Assembly: GCF_002150735.1 (NCBI RefSeq)
Contig: NZ_MUKA01000081.1
Location: forward strand, 1 to 34,718
Length of the DNA stretch: 34,718 bases
Origin: Streptomyces africanus
GTDB taxonomy: Bacteria > Actinomycetota > Actinomycetes > Streptomycetales > Streptomycetaceae
Direction: 5' to 3'
Below are positions 1 through 8,664 of the stretch, in pieces. Positions within the stretch are counted from its first letter, which is position 1. The number at the start of each line of letters is the position of its first letter. A model generated the notes under the pieces. That model worked only from the letters and a program-made list of their open reading frames with translations, searched no databases and was not told the origin of the DNA. A program made the translations under genes and the position numbers.

Positions 1-1
1 C

Positions 2-3000
2 AAGGACGACCCGACCGGCAGCAAGAACGCCGAGAAGCCGGACGAGGCGAAGGTCCGGGCGGCCACCCGGGATGTGCAGCACGCCAAGTCGGCCCAGTCC
101 AAGGCCCAGTCGGACGTGTCCGACGCGCAGGACGCTCTCGCCGCGGCCAAGAAGATGGCCGAGGACGCGCGCAAGATGCGCGATGAGGCCGCCCGCGAGG
201 CGAAGTCGAAGATCGACGAGGCCTCCGACGCCGGTATTCAGAACCGGTCGTGGTGGGAGGAGGTCGGCGACTGGTTCACGGACAACTGGGACAACATCGT
301 CGCGGTCTGCAAGGTCGTCGTGACCGTCCTCGGGATCGTCGCGATGATCATCGGTGGGCCGATCCTGGGCGCGATCGTGCTGATCGCGGCGGCGGTCGTC
401 CTCGCGGACACCCTCTACAAATACTCAAAGGGGCAAGCGTCCCTATGGGATGTCGGGTTCGCCGCGCTGGACTGCATACCCGGCATGAAGGGCCTGACCA
501 CTCTGGGCGGACTCGCCAAGGGTCTGAAGGCCTTCGGCAAGACCGGTCTCAAGGGCATGGCACTCGGCGTCAAGGGGTTGGGTAAAGGCACCCGAGCGCT
601 CAGCCGACAGATGAAGAAACTCGTCACCTGCGGCGACCCGATCGACATGGCCACCGGCCAGATGGTCATGTCCGAAACGGACTTCGTCCTGGACGGCGTA
701 CTCCCCCTTGAACTGGAGCGCCACCACCGCACGGGCCTCCGGTCCGGCCACTGGTTCGGACCCGCTTGGGCGTCCACGCTGGACCAGCGACTGATTCTCG
801 ACCCCGACGGCGTCCGCTTCACCACGGCCGACGGCATGGTCCTCACCTATCCGGTCCCGGAGCAGGGTGTCCCTGTTCAGCCGGTCGAGGGGCCACGCTG
901 GCCGCTGGAGTGGGACGGATCGGACGACGGCACGATGACCGTGCGCCAGCCTGACTCCGGCCTGACCCTCAACTTCCGGCCGCTGCCCGCTCGATCGGCC
1001 GCCGAGCTGCCGCTGACCATGGTCAGTGACCGCAATGGCAACGCCATCGAGCTGGCGTACGGGTCCGACGGGGGCCTCCAAGAGATCACGCACACGGGCG
1101 GCTATCGCATCGGCGTGGCCACGGACCAGGACCGGATCACAGCGTTCACTCTGCTCAGTGACCCCGAGCAGCCGATTCTCATGCGTTATGCATACGACGC
1201 CGAGGCCAACCTCACGGAGGTCTACAACGCCTCCGGGCTGCCGCTGCGGCTCTCCTACGACGCCCAGCGCCGCATCACCGGATGGGACGACCGCACCGGG
1301 ACCTGGTACCGCTACACGTACGACTCTGCGAGCCGCTGCACCCGCACCACCGGCAAGGACGGCATCCTCGACTACACGTACGTCTATGACACGGAGAACC
1401 ACACCTCCGTGGCGACGAACTCACTCGGCCACAGCACCACTTATCGCTTCAACGACGCCTATCAGCTCGTAGCCGAGACCGACCCGCTCGGGCACACCAC
1501 GACCCGTACCTGGGACCGGTACGACAATCTCCTCTCCCTCACCGACCCGCTCGGCCGGACCACCTCCTACGAGTACGACGCGATGGGCAATGCCCTCCGG
1601 GTCGTCCACCCCGACGGCAGCTTCGCCGCGTACGCGTACGACACCGATGGTGCACTGACCTCGACCACTGAACAGGACGGTGCCCGGTGGCAGTACGCGT
1701 ACGACGAGCGTGGAAACGTCGTCACGATCACGGACCCCGCCGGCGCGACCACTGATTACGGCTATGACGAGCGCGGTGCGGTCGCTTCGGTCACCGACGC
1801 GCTCGGCAACGTGAGCCGGGTGCGCAGCAACGCCGCGGGACTTCCGACGACGGTGCTCTCTCCACTAGGGGCAGCCACGCGCTTCGCATACGATGCGTTC
1901 GGCCGTGTCCGGGAGGTCGTCGAGCCCGACGGCGGAACGACCGTTGTCCGCTGGACGACCGAGGGGCGCCCGGCGCAGCGGGCTCATCCCGACGGTTCCG
2001 TCGAGCGGTGGACCTACGACGCCGAGGGTAATCTCCTCACCCACACCGACGGGCGGGACCAAGTCACCTGGTTCGAACCCGCCCCCTTCGACAGAACTGC
2101 GGCCCGAACGGCCCCGGACGGCAGCCGGATCGAGTTCACCTACGACACCGAGCTCCGCCCCGTGTGCGTCCGTAACGCCCTCGGCCAGACCTGGACGTAC
2201 GAGTACGACCCCCTGGGCAACGTCGTCCGTGAGACGGACTTCAACGGCAGGGTCGTCACCTACCGCTACGACGCGGCGAACCGCATCACCGAGCGCACCA
2301 ACGGCGCTGGGCAGACCGTCCGTTACCGCCATGACCTCCTCGACCGGGTGGTCGAGCAGCAGGACTCGGAAGGCCGTGTCACGACCTTCGAGTACGACCA
2401 GGCCGGAGGCCTCGTCCGGGCGGTCAACCAAGATGCGGAGCTCCGCTTCACGTACGACCCGCTCGGCCGCGTGCTGACGGAGAGCTGTAACGGCCGGACC
2501 CTGACCAACTCATACGACGCCGTGGGTCGCCGTCTGCAACGTCGGACCCCTGGCGGAGCGCTCAGCGAGTGGCGGTACGACGCCGCTCACCAGCCGGTTG
2601 AACTGCGCGGCTCCGGCCGGACGGTCGGGTTCGGGTACGACGAGGCGGGACACGAGGTCCTGCGGTCCCTTCCAACGGGAGCGTCACTCCTCCAGGAATG
2701 GAGCGCCGCCGGCCATCGACTGCGCTCCCAAACCGTGCGGACACCGGAAGGCGCGGCCCACGGCATCGACCGGCGCTACTCCTATCGGCCCGACGGCCTG
2801 CCCAGCGCCATCACCGACTCCGATACGGGCGCCGTGGCCTACGAGCTCGACCCGACCGGACGCGTCACCTCGGTCACTGGCACGAACCGGCGGGAGACGT
2901 ACGCCTACGACGTCCTGGGCAACCTGATCCATTCCGACACGTCCGCGACGGCCGGCGACAGGGACGCCGAGGTCCAGGGGCCGATGGCCTACAGCGGCAC

Positions 3001-4099
3001 ACTGGTGCATACCGCCGGACGGTCTCGGTACGAGCACGACGCCCAGGGACGCGTGGTCCGTCACACGCGCGCCCTCCTCTCCGGCGGGACCCGCACCTGG
3101 CTCTTCACCTGGGATGCGGAGGACCGTCTGCGCTCCGTGACGACCCCCGACGGGCGTCACTGGCGTTACCGGTACGACCCCCTGGGCAGACGCATAGCGA
3201 AGGAACTCCTCTCCGCGGACGGCACGGCGGTGGTCGAGCGCACCGCCTTCGTGTGGGACGGCACACGGCTGGCCGAGGAGAGCTGCTCTGACGGTGAAGG
3301 GGACGGCGAGAAGCGCCTCACCACTTGGGACTGGGAACCGGGCGGGGACCGGCCCCTGGTCCAGCGCACCCGTTCCGGCCAGCGGCAGGCCGACGACGCG
3401 TCGGTGGACGAGCGGTTCTACTCCATCGTCACCGACCTCGTCGGCACGCCCACCGAGCTCGTCGACGAGTCAGGACACACGGCATGGCGTTCCCACCGCA
3501 CCCTCTGGGGCCTGCCGCTGCGGGACCCGTCCCCGGGCACGGCCGACTGCCCGCTGCGTTTTCCGGGGCAGTACTTCGACGCCGAAACGGGGCTGCACTA
3601 CAACCACCACCGCTACTACGACCCGGCAACGGCCCGCTACCACAGCCCTGACCCGCTTGGTCTGGAACCGGCACCGCACCACCACGCCTACGTCGTCAAC
3701 CCGCTCGTGTGGATCGACCCGCTGGGCCTCGCGCCTTCGTGCAAGGCAGTCATCCGGCACTACACGGACAAGACCGGCTACAACAAGATCATGGGTGGTG
3801 GCGGCAAGGACGGCATCACCCTCAAGGTCCCGAGGAACACCAAGAGCAAGAACGCGACAGCGGTCTATGTAACGCCCATGAGCCCGGCCGACATCGCCAA
3901 GAAGCCCGGCGGCTTCAAGTCCTACCTCGGTCTCACCAAGGAAAAGAGCGAGTACATGATCGAGTTCGAGGTCGAGAAGAAACTCTTCTCGGGGCGCCTC
4001 AGGGGTGGTCGCGATCACATCTGGTTCTCCAACAGCGACGTGGCCATCCCTCGCGACGCGATCAGGTATCACGGTCCGACATCGGGCTGGAAGGCCTGA
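2..4099 (+). CDS. RHS/YD-repeat polymorphic toxin, C-terminal HYD1-like ADP-ribosyltransferase domain (5' end outside window)
   Basis: The frame is open from the first bases of the window, so the gene begins upstream and this is its C-terminal ~1365 codons. Domains in order: an Ala/Lys/Glu-rich helical region (to about nt 230); a strongly hydrophobic stretch (about nt 300-420); a domain starting GDPIDMATG (about nt 630-800) typical of the region preceding RHS repeats in actinobacterial secreted toxins; about 25 YD repeats (nt 1180-3200); the RHS core hallmark FPGQYFDAETGLHYNHHRYYD ending in DPLGLAP (nt 3550-3735); and a ~120-residue variable tip. The tip opens with RHYTDKTGYNKIM and later has AVYVTPMSP, resembling HYD1-signature ADP-ribosyltransferase toxins; that toxin class is an inference (about 0.55). 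RHS proteins form a shell around a cleaved C-terminal toxin. In actinobacteria such proteins are often secreted, and here the likely role is antagonism of related bacteria. The gene is followed by a candidate immunity gene. Confidence 0.9.
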   Translation, partial: KDDPTGSKNAEKPDEAKVRAATRDVQHAKSAQSKAQSDVSDAQDALAAAKKMAEDARKMRDEAAREAKSKIDEASDAGIQNRSWWEEVGDWFTDNWDNIVAVCKVVVTVLGIVAMIIGGPILGAIVLIAAAVVLADTLYKYSKGQASLWDVGFAALDCIPGMKGLTTLGGLAKGLKAFGKTGLKGMALGVKGLGKGTRALSRQMKKLVTCGDPIDMATGQMVMSETDFVLDGVLPLELERHHRTGLRSGHWFGPAWASTLDQRLILDPDGVRFTTADGMVLTYPVPEQGVPVQPVEGPRWPLEWDGSDDGTMTVRQPDSGLTLNFRPLPARSAAELPLTMVSDRNGNAIELAYGSDGGLQEITHTGGYRIGVATDQDRITAFTLLSDPEQPILMRYAYDAEANLTEVYNASGLPLRLSYDAQRRITGWDDRTGTWYRYTYDSASRCTRTTGKDGILDYTYVYDTENHTSVATNSLGHSTTYRFNDAYQLVAETDPLGHTTTRTWDRYDNLLSLTDPLGRTTSYEYDAMGNALRVVHPDGSFAAYAYDTDGALTSTTEQDGARWQYAYDERGNVVTITDPAGATTDYGYDERGAVASVTDALGNVSRVRSNAAGLPTTVLSPLGAATRFAYDAFGRVREVVEPDGGTTVVRWTTEGRPAQRAHPDGSVERWTYDAEGNLLTHTDGRDQVTWFEPAPFDRTAARTAPDGSRIEFTYDTELRPVCVRNALGQTWTYEYDPLGNVVRETDFNGRVVTYRYDAANRITERTNGAGQTVRYRHDLLDRVVEQQDSEGRVTTFEYDQAGGLVRAVNQDAELRFTYDPLGRVLTESCNGRTLTNSYDAVGRRLQRRTPGGALSEWRYDAAHQPVELRGSGRTVGFGYDEAGHEVLRSLPTGASLLQEWSAAGHRLRSQTVRTPEGAAHGIDRRYSYRPDGLPSAITDSDTGAVAYELDPTGRVTSVTGTNRRETYAYDVLGNLIHSDTSATAGDRDAEVQGPMAYSGTLVHTAGRSRYEHDAQGRVVRHTRALLSGGTRTWLFTWDAEDRLRSVTTPDGRHWRYRYDPLGRRIAKELLSADGTAVVERTAFVWDGTRLAEESCSDGEGDGEKRLTTWDWEPGGDRPLVQRTRSGQRQADDASVDERFYSIVTDLVGTPTELVDESGHTAWRSHRTLWGLPLRDPSPGTADCPLRFPGQYFDAETGLHYNHHRYYDPATARYHSPDPLGLEPAPHHHAYVVNPLVWIDPLGLAPSCKAVIRHYTDKTGYNKIMGGGGKDGITLKVPRNTKSKNATAVYVTPMSPADIAKKPGGFKSYLGLTKEKSEYMIEFEVEKKLFSGRLRGGRDHIWFSNSDVAIPRDAIRYHGPTSGWKA

Positions 4100-4145
4100 G
4101 CGAAGCACCGGCCGCAGACACTCCACACCACCGCGAGGCACTCTC

Positions 4146-4646
4146 ATGGATCTCACAGGACATTCGACCGACTTCGTCGTGGACGCGTCGTTCCCCGAGG
4201 GTATGCGTCGTTTCGTGCGACTCGGCCAGCAGCGGTGGCCAGGGATGTTCCTCTACGGGGAACCGCTTGCGCCCGGCGTCCCGGCCGACTGGCGGTTGCC
4301 CGAACCGGAGGAAGATGGCCTCTCGGGCATCGTCACGTTCAGCTCCGGCCAAGAGATGGAGGATTTCTGGGAGGAACACGGCTACGCCCTCGACACTCAG
4401 GGACAAGGGCCCTATGCCGTCTTCTACCGTCATCACGCGCAGCCTCTGCACGCGACGACGGTTTCCGGGGTCCATGCTTCCTCCCCGGAGGACGAGGCAG
4501 CCGTCGAAGGGACGGTGCTCCTCCTGTCCGAGTACTACGCCGTCAGCATCGTCACGCCCGAGGACCCGGATACGGACCCGTTCTCCAGGAGTGTTGTCGA
4601 TGACTTCCTGGCGTCCTTCGGCGGGCCCACGGCCGCCTCGGTTTGA
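4146..4646 (+). CDS. Putative immunity protein for the upstream RHS toxin (unknown family)
   Basis: A 166-residue acidic, probably cytosolic protein with no signal peptide or membrane segment. I do not recognise the family. Start ATG 4146 is chosen because GAGG lies 7 bases upstream (4135-4138) and it is the first good start after the toxin stop (46-bp gap). An in-frame ATG at 4005 would overlap the toxin's catalytic tip and is unlikely. In polymorphic toxin loci the small gene directly after the variable tip nearly always encodes the cognate inhibitor, so the immunity role is inferred from position only. It is rich in Glu, Asp and aromatics (FWEEHGYALD; LLSEYYAVS), which would suit binding a basic toxin such as the Lys/Arg-rich tip upstream. 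Its stop codon is embedded in the promoter of the S10 operon. Confidence 0.75.
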   Translation: MDLTGHSTDFVVDASFPEGMRRFVRLGQQRWPGMFLYGEPLAPGVPADWRLPEPEEDGLSGIVTFSSGQEMEDFWEEHGYALDTQGQGPYAVFYRHHAQPLHATTVSGVHASSPEDEAAVEGTVLLLSEYYAVSIVTPEDPDTDPFSRSVVDDFLASFGGPTAASV

Positions 4647-4670
4647 CCTACGTCACCCCCGGGGTATTCT
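4643..4670 (+). promoter_or_regulatory. Predicted sigma-HrdB-type promoter of the S10 operon
   Basis: TTGACC (4643-4648) and TATTCT (4665-4670) are separated by 16 bp, close to the vegetative consensus. The -35 box contains the TGA stop of the preceding gene (4644-4646). Transcription would start near 4677, giving a ~375-nt leader before rpsJ. The rplM promoter at 31912 has the same two hexamers. Confidence 0.65.
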
Positions 4671-5003
4671 CTCCGGCTCGATTGGCGTCCGCCGTGCCCC
4701 GTATGGCAGACTGTCCGAGTTGCTCGGTCGAGTGTTGATGCTGCGCGCCTCCCGCCGGGGGGACCGGAAGCGAGTCCCACAGTACTCGTCGCCCTAACTG
4801 CCACACGGCAGCGCTGGGGCGGACGTACGGGAATCTTTCGGGAAGTGTCAGTGCGGCGCCGGCCAGGCACCCGGTGGGCTTTCGCCTCCGGCTCGCGGTA
4901 CCGGAAGGGCCGTGTGCAATCCCGCAGGGATGTTCGAACAAGGGACATCTGTGTCAGCGGGAGAGCGACACGCCCGACCGCGTGGGTCGGAGAGGGAAGA
5001 GAA
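4671..5003 (+). promoter_or_regulatory. Long structured 5' leader of the S10 operon
   Basis: This is the only gap over 300 bp in the window (4647-5054). Apart from the promoter and the small ORF at its end I see no gene. It holds a run of potential RNA hairpins: CTGCC/GGCAG (4798-4811, loop ACAC); GATGT/ACATC (4929-4949, competing with the palindrome TGTTCGAACA at 4931-4940); GTGTC/GACAC (4951-4971); and CCGACC/GGTCGG (4974-4990, loop GCGTG). The last ends just before the ribosome-binding site of the small ORF at 5004. Long leaders of S10 operons are autoregulatory in some bacteria (L4 in E. coli); whether this one is regulated is inference. Confidence 0.45.
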
Positions 5004-5048
5004 ATGGAACACCGGGTTCCAGAGCGTTACGAGAGACAGGACTACTGA
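5004..5048 (+). CDS. 14-codon upstream ORF (leader peptide candidate) in the rpsJ leader
   Basis: ATG 5004 opens a 14-codon frame encoding MEHRVPERYERQDY, stop TGA 5046-5048, six bases before the rpsJ start. It has a strong purine-rich ribosome-binding region (GAGAGGGAAGAG, 4990-5001). By contrast rpsJ has no Shine-Dalgarno sequence at normal distance: the nearest AGG ends 14 bases upstream, inside this small ORF. Terminating ribosomes could therefore be needed to start rpsJ (translational coupling), or the peptide could sense translation. Both are inferences, and the frame may be fortuitous. Confidence 0.4.
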   Translation: MEHRVPERYERQDY

Positions 5049-5054
5049 GTAGCC

Positions 5055-5363
5055 ATGGCGGGACAGAAGATCCGCATCCGGCTCAAGGCCTACGACCACG
5101 AGGTCATCGACAGCTCGGCGAAGAAGATCGTCGAGACGGTGACGCGTACTGGTGCGTCGGTCGCGGGCCCGGTGCCGCTGCCCACTGAGAAGAACGTGTA
5201 CTGCGTCATCAAGTCGCCGCACAAGTACAAGGACTCGCGCGAGCACTTCGAGATGCGCACGCACAAGCGCCTGATCGACATCCTCGACCCCACCCCCAAG
5301 ACCGTTGACTCTCTGATGCGACTCGACCTCCCGGCCGGTGTCGACATCGAGATCAAGCTCTGA
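5055..5363 (+). CDS. rpsJ: 30S ribosomal protein S10
   Basis: 102 residues, the normal length for S10, with the family opening [19 protein letters not shown] and the conserved [20 protein letters not shown] block. S10 binds the head of the 30S subunit; in many bacteria it also pairs with NusB in antitermination. It is the first gene of the S10 operon; rplC begins 17 bp after its stop. The start is fixed by the family N-terminus even though a normally spaced ribosome-binding site is missing, which makes coupling to the 14-codon ORF ending six bases upstream worth considering. Confidence 0.98.
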   Translation: MAGQKIRIRLKAYDHEVIDSSAKKIVETVTRTGASVAGPVPLPTEKNVYCVIKSPHKYKDSREHFEMRTHKRLIDILDPTPKTVDSLMRLDLPAGVDIEIKL

Positions 5364-5380
5364 GGCCGGTGATCTGAGAG

Positions 5381-6025
5381 ATGGCTAAGCAGATCAAGGG
5401 CATCCTGGGCGAGAAGCTCGGCATGACGCAGGTGTGGGACGCGAACAACCGCGTCGTCCCGGTCACCGTCGTCAAGGCCGGCCCCAACGTCGTCACCCAG
5501 GTCCGTACGAACGATGTCGACGGCTACGAGTCCGTCCAGATCGCTTTCGGCGAGATCGACCCGCGCAAGGTGAACAAGCCCCTCAAGGGCCACTTCGCCA
5601 AGGCCGACGTCACCCCCCGTCGCCACCTCGTCGAGATCCGCACCGCGGACGCCTCCGAGTACACGCTGGGCCAGGAGATCACCGCTGAGGTGTTCGAGGC
5701 CGGCGTGAAGGTCGACGTGACCGGCAAGAGCAAGGGCAAGGGCTTCGCCGGTGTCATGAAGCGCCACAACTTCCGTGGCCTCGGCGCCGGACACGGCACC
5801 CAGCGCAAGCACCGCTCTCCCGGTTCCATCGGTGGCTGCGCCACCCCGGGCCGTGTGTTCAAGGGCCTCCGCATGGCGGGTCGCATGGGCAACGAGCGGG
5901 TCACCACCCAGAACCTGACCGTCCACGCCGTTGACGCGGAGAAGGGTCTGCTGCTCATCAAGGGCGCGGTTCCCGGTCCGAACGGCGGCCTCGTCCTGGT
6001 CCGCACCGCGGCCAAGGGGGCCTGA
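5381..6025 (+). CDS. rplC: 50S ribosomal protein L3
   Basis: 214 residues, beginning [19 protein letters not shown], the standard bacterial L3 start. L3 is an early 50S assembly protein whose long central loop reaches the peptidyl-transferase centre; the matching conserved stretch [16 protein letters not shown] is present at about residues 140-155. Length is normal. It is followed after only 4 bp by rplD, so the two are probably translated together. Nothing unusual is visible. Confidence 0.98.
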   Translation: MAKQIKGILGEKLGMTQVWDANNRVVPVTVVKAGPNVVTQVRTNDVDGYESVQIAFGEIDPRKVNKPLKGHFAKADVTPRRHLVEIRTADASEYTLGQEITAEVFEAGVKVDVTGKSKGKGFAGVMKRHNFRGLGAGHGTQRKHRSPGSIGGCATPGRVFKGLRMAGRMGNERVTTQNLTVHAVDAEKGLLLIKGAVPGPNGGLVLVRTAAKGA

Positions 6026-6029
6026 GGTA

Positions 6030-6686
6030 ATGAGCACTGTTGACATCCTTTCGCCGGCGGGCGACAAGGCCGGTTCCGTCGAGCTCCCCGCGGAGATCTT
6101 CGACGTCGAGAAGGTCAGCATTCCGCTGATCCACCAGGTCGTCGTCGCACAGCTGGCCGCTGCCCGCCAGGGCACGCACAAGACCAAGACCCGTGGCGAG
6201 GTCCGCGGCGGTGGCAAGAAGCCGTACCGCCAGAAGGGCACCGGTCGCGCCCGTCAGGGTTCGACCCGCGCGCCGCAGTTCGCCGGTGGTGGCGTCGTGC
6301 ACGGTCCCGTGCCGCGTGACTACTCGCAGCGGACGCCCAAGAAGATGAAGGCTGCCGCGCTGCGTCACGCCCTCACCGACCGGGCCCGTCACAACCGCAT
6401 CCACGTCGTCTCCGGCGTGATCGAGGGCGAGACGCCGTCCACGAAGGCCGCCAAGAGCCTGTTCGGCAAGATCAGCGAGCGCAAGAACCTGCTCCTGGTC
6501 GTCGACCGCGCCGACGAGGCCGCGTGGCTGTCCGCCCGCAACCTGCCCCAGGTCCACATCCTGGAGCCGGGCCAGCTGAACACGTACGACGTTCTCGTCT
6601 CGGACGACGTGGTCTTCACCAAGGCCGCTTTCGAGTCCTTCGTCGCCGGCCCGAAGGCCAACGACACCGAAGGGAGCGAGGTCTGA
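6030..6686 (+). CDS. rplD: 50S ribosomal protein L4
   Basis: 218 residues starting [23 protein letters not shown] 6030 is preferred over in-frame upstream starts, which would run deep into rplC and encode non-L4 sequence; GAGG lies a few bases before it. The conserved loop [23 protein letters not shown] (part quoted: [12 protein letters not shown]) lines the peptide exit tunnel in known ribosomes. L4 represses the S10 operon in E. coli; whether it does so here is unknown. The stop overlaps the rplW start (TGATG at 6684-6688). Confidence 0.97.
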   Translation: MSTVDILSPAGDKAGSVELPAEIFDVEKVSIPLIHQVVVAQLAAARQGTHKTKTRGEVRGGGKKPYRQKGTGRARQGSTRAPQFAGGGVVHGPVPRDYSQRTPKKMKAAALRHALTDRARHNRIHVVSGVIEGETPSTKAAKSLFGKISERKNLLLVVDRADEAAWLSARNLPQVHILEPGQLNTYDVLVSDDVVFTKAAFESFVAGPKANDTEGSEV

Positions 6687-7105
6687 TGGCCATCCGTCAC
6701 CCCGCTATCGCCTCGAAGGCCGCGAAGAAGGCCAAGGAGGCTCGCGTCAAGAAGGCGCGTCGCCACGCCACCGAGGGCAAGAACACCGTCGAGACCCCGC
6801 TGAGCAAGTCCTTCACGGACCCCCGTGACGTGCTGCTCAAGCCGGTCGTCTCGGAGAAGAGCTACGCGCTCCTCGACGAGGGCAAGTACACGTTCGTCGT
6901 GGACCCGAGCGCCAACAAGACCCAGATCAAGCAGGCCGTCCAGGCGGTCTTCTCGGTCAAGGTCACCGGGGTCAACACGATCAACCGCCAGGGCAAGCGC
7001 AAGCGGACCCGCACGGGCTTCGGCCAGCGCGCGTCCACCAAGCGCGCGATCGTGACCCTCGCCGAGGGCGACCGTATCGACATCTTCGGCGGTCCGACCG
7101 CGTAA
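6686..7105 (+). CDS. rplW: 50S ribosomal protein L23 with basic N-terminal extension
   Basis: 139 residues. The conserved L23 domain ([19 protein letters not shown] onwards) begins near residue 47, and about 45 residues of Lys/Ala-rich sequence precede it ([20 protein letters not shown]). E. coli L23 is about 100 residues, so this is an extended form, as I recall for streptomycetes. L23 sits at the tunnel exit and docks trigger factor and SRP. ATG 6686 overlaps the rplD stop by one base, which supports it as the coupled start; the extension keeps normal high-GC codon use and so looks coding. Confidence 0.96.
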   Translation: MAIRHPAIASKAAKKAKEARVKKARRHATEGKNTVETPLSKSFTDPRDVLLKPVVSEKSYALLDEGKYTFVVDPSANKTQIKQAVQAVFSVKVTGVNTINRQGKRKRTRTGFGQRASTKRAIVTLAEGDRIDIFGGPTA

Positions 7106-7143
7106 GCGGTCAGGATCGTCCGGAATCGGACGAGGACTGAGAA

Positions 7144-7980
7144 ATGGGTATCCGCAAGTACAAGCCGACGACTCCTGGCCGTCGTGGTGCCAGCGTCGCC
7201 GACTTCGTCGAGGTCACGCGGTCCACGCCGGAGAAGTCGTTGGTCCGCCCCCTGCACAGCAAGGGTGGCCGTAACAACTCCGGTCGTGTGACCGTCCGCC
7301 ACCAGGGTGGTGGCCACAAGCGCGCCTACCGCGTGATCGACTTCCGTCGTCACGACAAGGACGGCGTGCCGGCGAAGGTCGCGCACATCGAGTACGACCC
7401 CAACCGCACCGCGCGCATCGCGCTGCTGCACTACGCGGACGGCGAGAAGCGCTACATCCTCGCGCCGCGTGGCCTGTCGCAGGGCGACCGCGTCGAGAAC
7501 GGTCCCGGGGCCGACATCAAGCCGGGCAACAACCTGGCCCTGCGCAACATCCCGGTCGGTACCACGCTGCACGCCATCGAGCTGCGTCCGGGCGGCGGCG
7601 CGAAGTTCGCCCGCTCCGCCGGCGCCTCGGTGCAGCTGCTCGCGAAGGAGGGCTCGATGGCCCACCTCCGCATGCCGTCCGGTGAGATCCGCCTGGTCGA
7701 CCAGCGCTGCCGCGCCACGGTCGGCGAGGTCGGCAACGCCGAGCAGAGCAACATCAACTGGGGTAAGGCGGGCCGTAAGCGCTGGCTGGGCGTTCGCCCG
7801 ACCGTGCGTGGTGTGGTCATGAACCCGGTGGACCACCCGCACGGTGGTGGCGAAGGCCGTACCTCGGGTGGTCGCCACCCGGTGTCCCCTTGGGGCAAGA
7901 AGGAAGGCCGTACTCGTTCGCCCAAGAAGGCGTCGAACAAGTACATCGTCCGCCGCCGCAAGACGAACAAGAAGCGCTAA
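7144..7980 (+). CDS. rplB: 50S ribosomal protein L2
   Basis: 278 residues, the normal length, beginning [20 protein letters not shown]. The most conserved L2 segment, [17 protein letters not shown], is present near residues 222-238; its His residue is important for peptidyl-transferase assembly in E. coli. L2 is a primary 23S rRNA-binding protein joining the two subunits. The gap to rplW is 38 bp and to rpsS 12 bp, consistent with one transcript. Confidence 0.99.
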   Translation: MGIRKYKPTTPGRRGASVADFVEVTRSTPEKSLVRPLHSKGGRNNSGRVTVRHQGGGHKRAYRVIDFRRHDKDGVPAKVAHIEYDPNRTARIALLHYADGEKRYILAPRGLSQGDRVENGPGADIKPGNNLALRNIPVGTTLHAIELRPGGGAKFARSAGASVQLLAKEGSMAHLRMPSGEIRLVDQRCRATVGEVGNAEQSNINWGKAGRKRWLGVRPTVRGVVMNPVDHPHGGGEGRTSGGRHPVSPWGKKEGRTRSPKKASNKYIVRRRKTNKKR

Positions 7981-7992
7981 GGACGGGTTGAG

Positions 7993-8274
7993 ATGCCTCG
8001 TAGCTTGAAGAAGGGACCCTTCGTCGACGACCACCTGATCAAGAAGGTGGACGCGCAGAACGAAGCCGGTACCAAGAACGTCATCAAGACCTGGTCCCGT
8101 CGCTCGATGATCGTGCCGGCCATGCTCGGCCACACGCTCGCGGTGCACAACGGCAAGACCCACATTCCGGTGTTTGTCACCGAGTCGATGGTCGGCCACA
8201 AGCTCGGCGAGTTCTCGCCGACGCGCACCTTCCGGGGTCACGTCAAGGACGACCGGAAGTCGAAGCGCCGCTAA
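7993..8274 (+). CDS. rpsS: 30S ribosomal protein S19
   Basis: 93 residues, starting [19 protein letters not shown] and carrying the conserved [16 protein letters not shown] and [13 protein letters not shown] blocks. S19 forms a complex with S13 in the 30S head near the A site. The ATG is 12 bp after the rplB stop with GGACGGG upstream. Length and sequence are fully typical. Confidence 0.98.
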   Translation: MPRSLKKGPFVDDHLIKKVDAQNEAGTKNVIKTWSRRSMIVPAMLGHTLAVHNGKTHIPVFVTESMVGHKLGEFSPTRTFRGHVKDDRKSKRR

Positions 8275-8316
8275 GCGCGGGGTGGAATGACCATGACAGA
8301 CACTGGAAGGACAACC

Positions 8317-8664
8317 ATGGAAGCCAGGGCCCAGGCGCGGTACATCCGCGTCACGCCCATGAAGGCCCGCCGCGTGGTGGACCTCATCCGTGGCCTCAAC
8401 GCCACGGAGGCTCAGGCGGTCCTGCGTTTCGCCCCGCAGGCCGCGAGCGTGCCGGTCGGCAAGGTGCTGGACAGCGCCATCGCCAACGCCGCGCACAACT
8501 ACGACCACACCGATGTCGACAGCCTCTACATCTCCGAGGCCTACGTCGACGAGGGCCCGACCCTGAAGCGGTTCCGTCCGCGCGCCCAGGGCCGTGCCTA
8601 CCGGATCCGCAAGCGGACCAGCCACATCACCGTGGTCGTCAGCAGCAAGGAAGGAACCCGGTAA
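8317..8664 (+). CDS. rplV: 50S ribosomal protein L22
   Basis: 115 residues from [21 protein letters not shown] chose ATG 8317 because GGAAGG (8305-8310) sits six bases upstream and the family homology begins there. In-frame ATGs at 8287 and 8293 would add 8-10 non-conserved residues and have poorly placed ribosome-binding sites, but cannot be excluded. L22 binds several 23S domains; its beta hairpin ([20 protein letters not shown] region) lines the exit tunnel and is a known macrolide-resistance site. The stop overlaps the rpsC start (TAATG). Confidence 0.96.
   Translation: MEARAQARYIRVTPMKARRVVDLIRGLNATEAQAVLRFAPQAASVPVGKVLDSAIANAAHNYDHTDVDSLYISEAYVDEGPTLKRFRPRAQGRAYRIRKRTSHITVVVSSKEGTR

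Noticed and set aside
443..1402. Minus-strand frame opposite the RHS gene, considered as a possible overlapping antitoxin
   Set aside because: No domain, no start signal, and the RHS repeats fix the plus strand as coding.
4845..5003. A 67-codon version of the small ORF before rpsJ
   Set aside because: Only the last 14 codons follow a good ribosome-binding site; the upstream part overlaps several hairpins and has no protein-like features.
6862..8625. 587-codon open frame on the minus strand across rplW-rplB-rpsS-rplV
   Set aside because: It is a by-product of high-GC codon bias opposite known r-protein genes; its sequence is low-complexity Val/Asp/Leu/Arg without recognisable domains.
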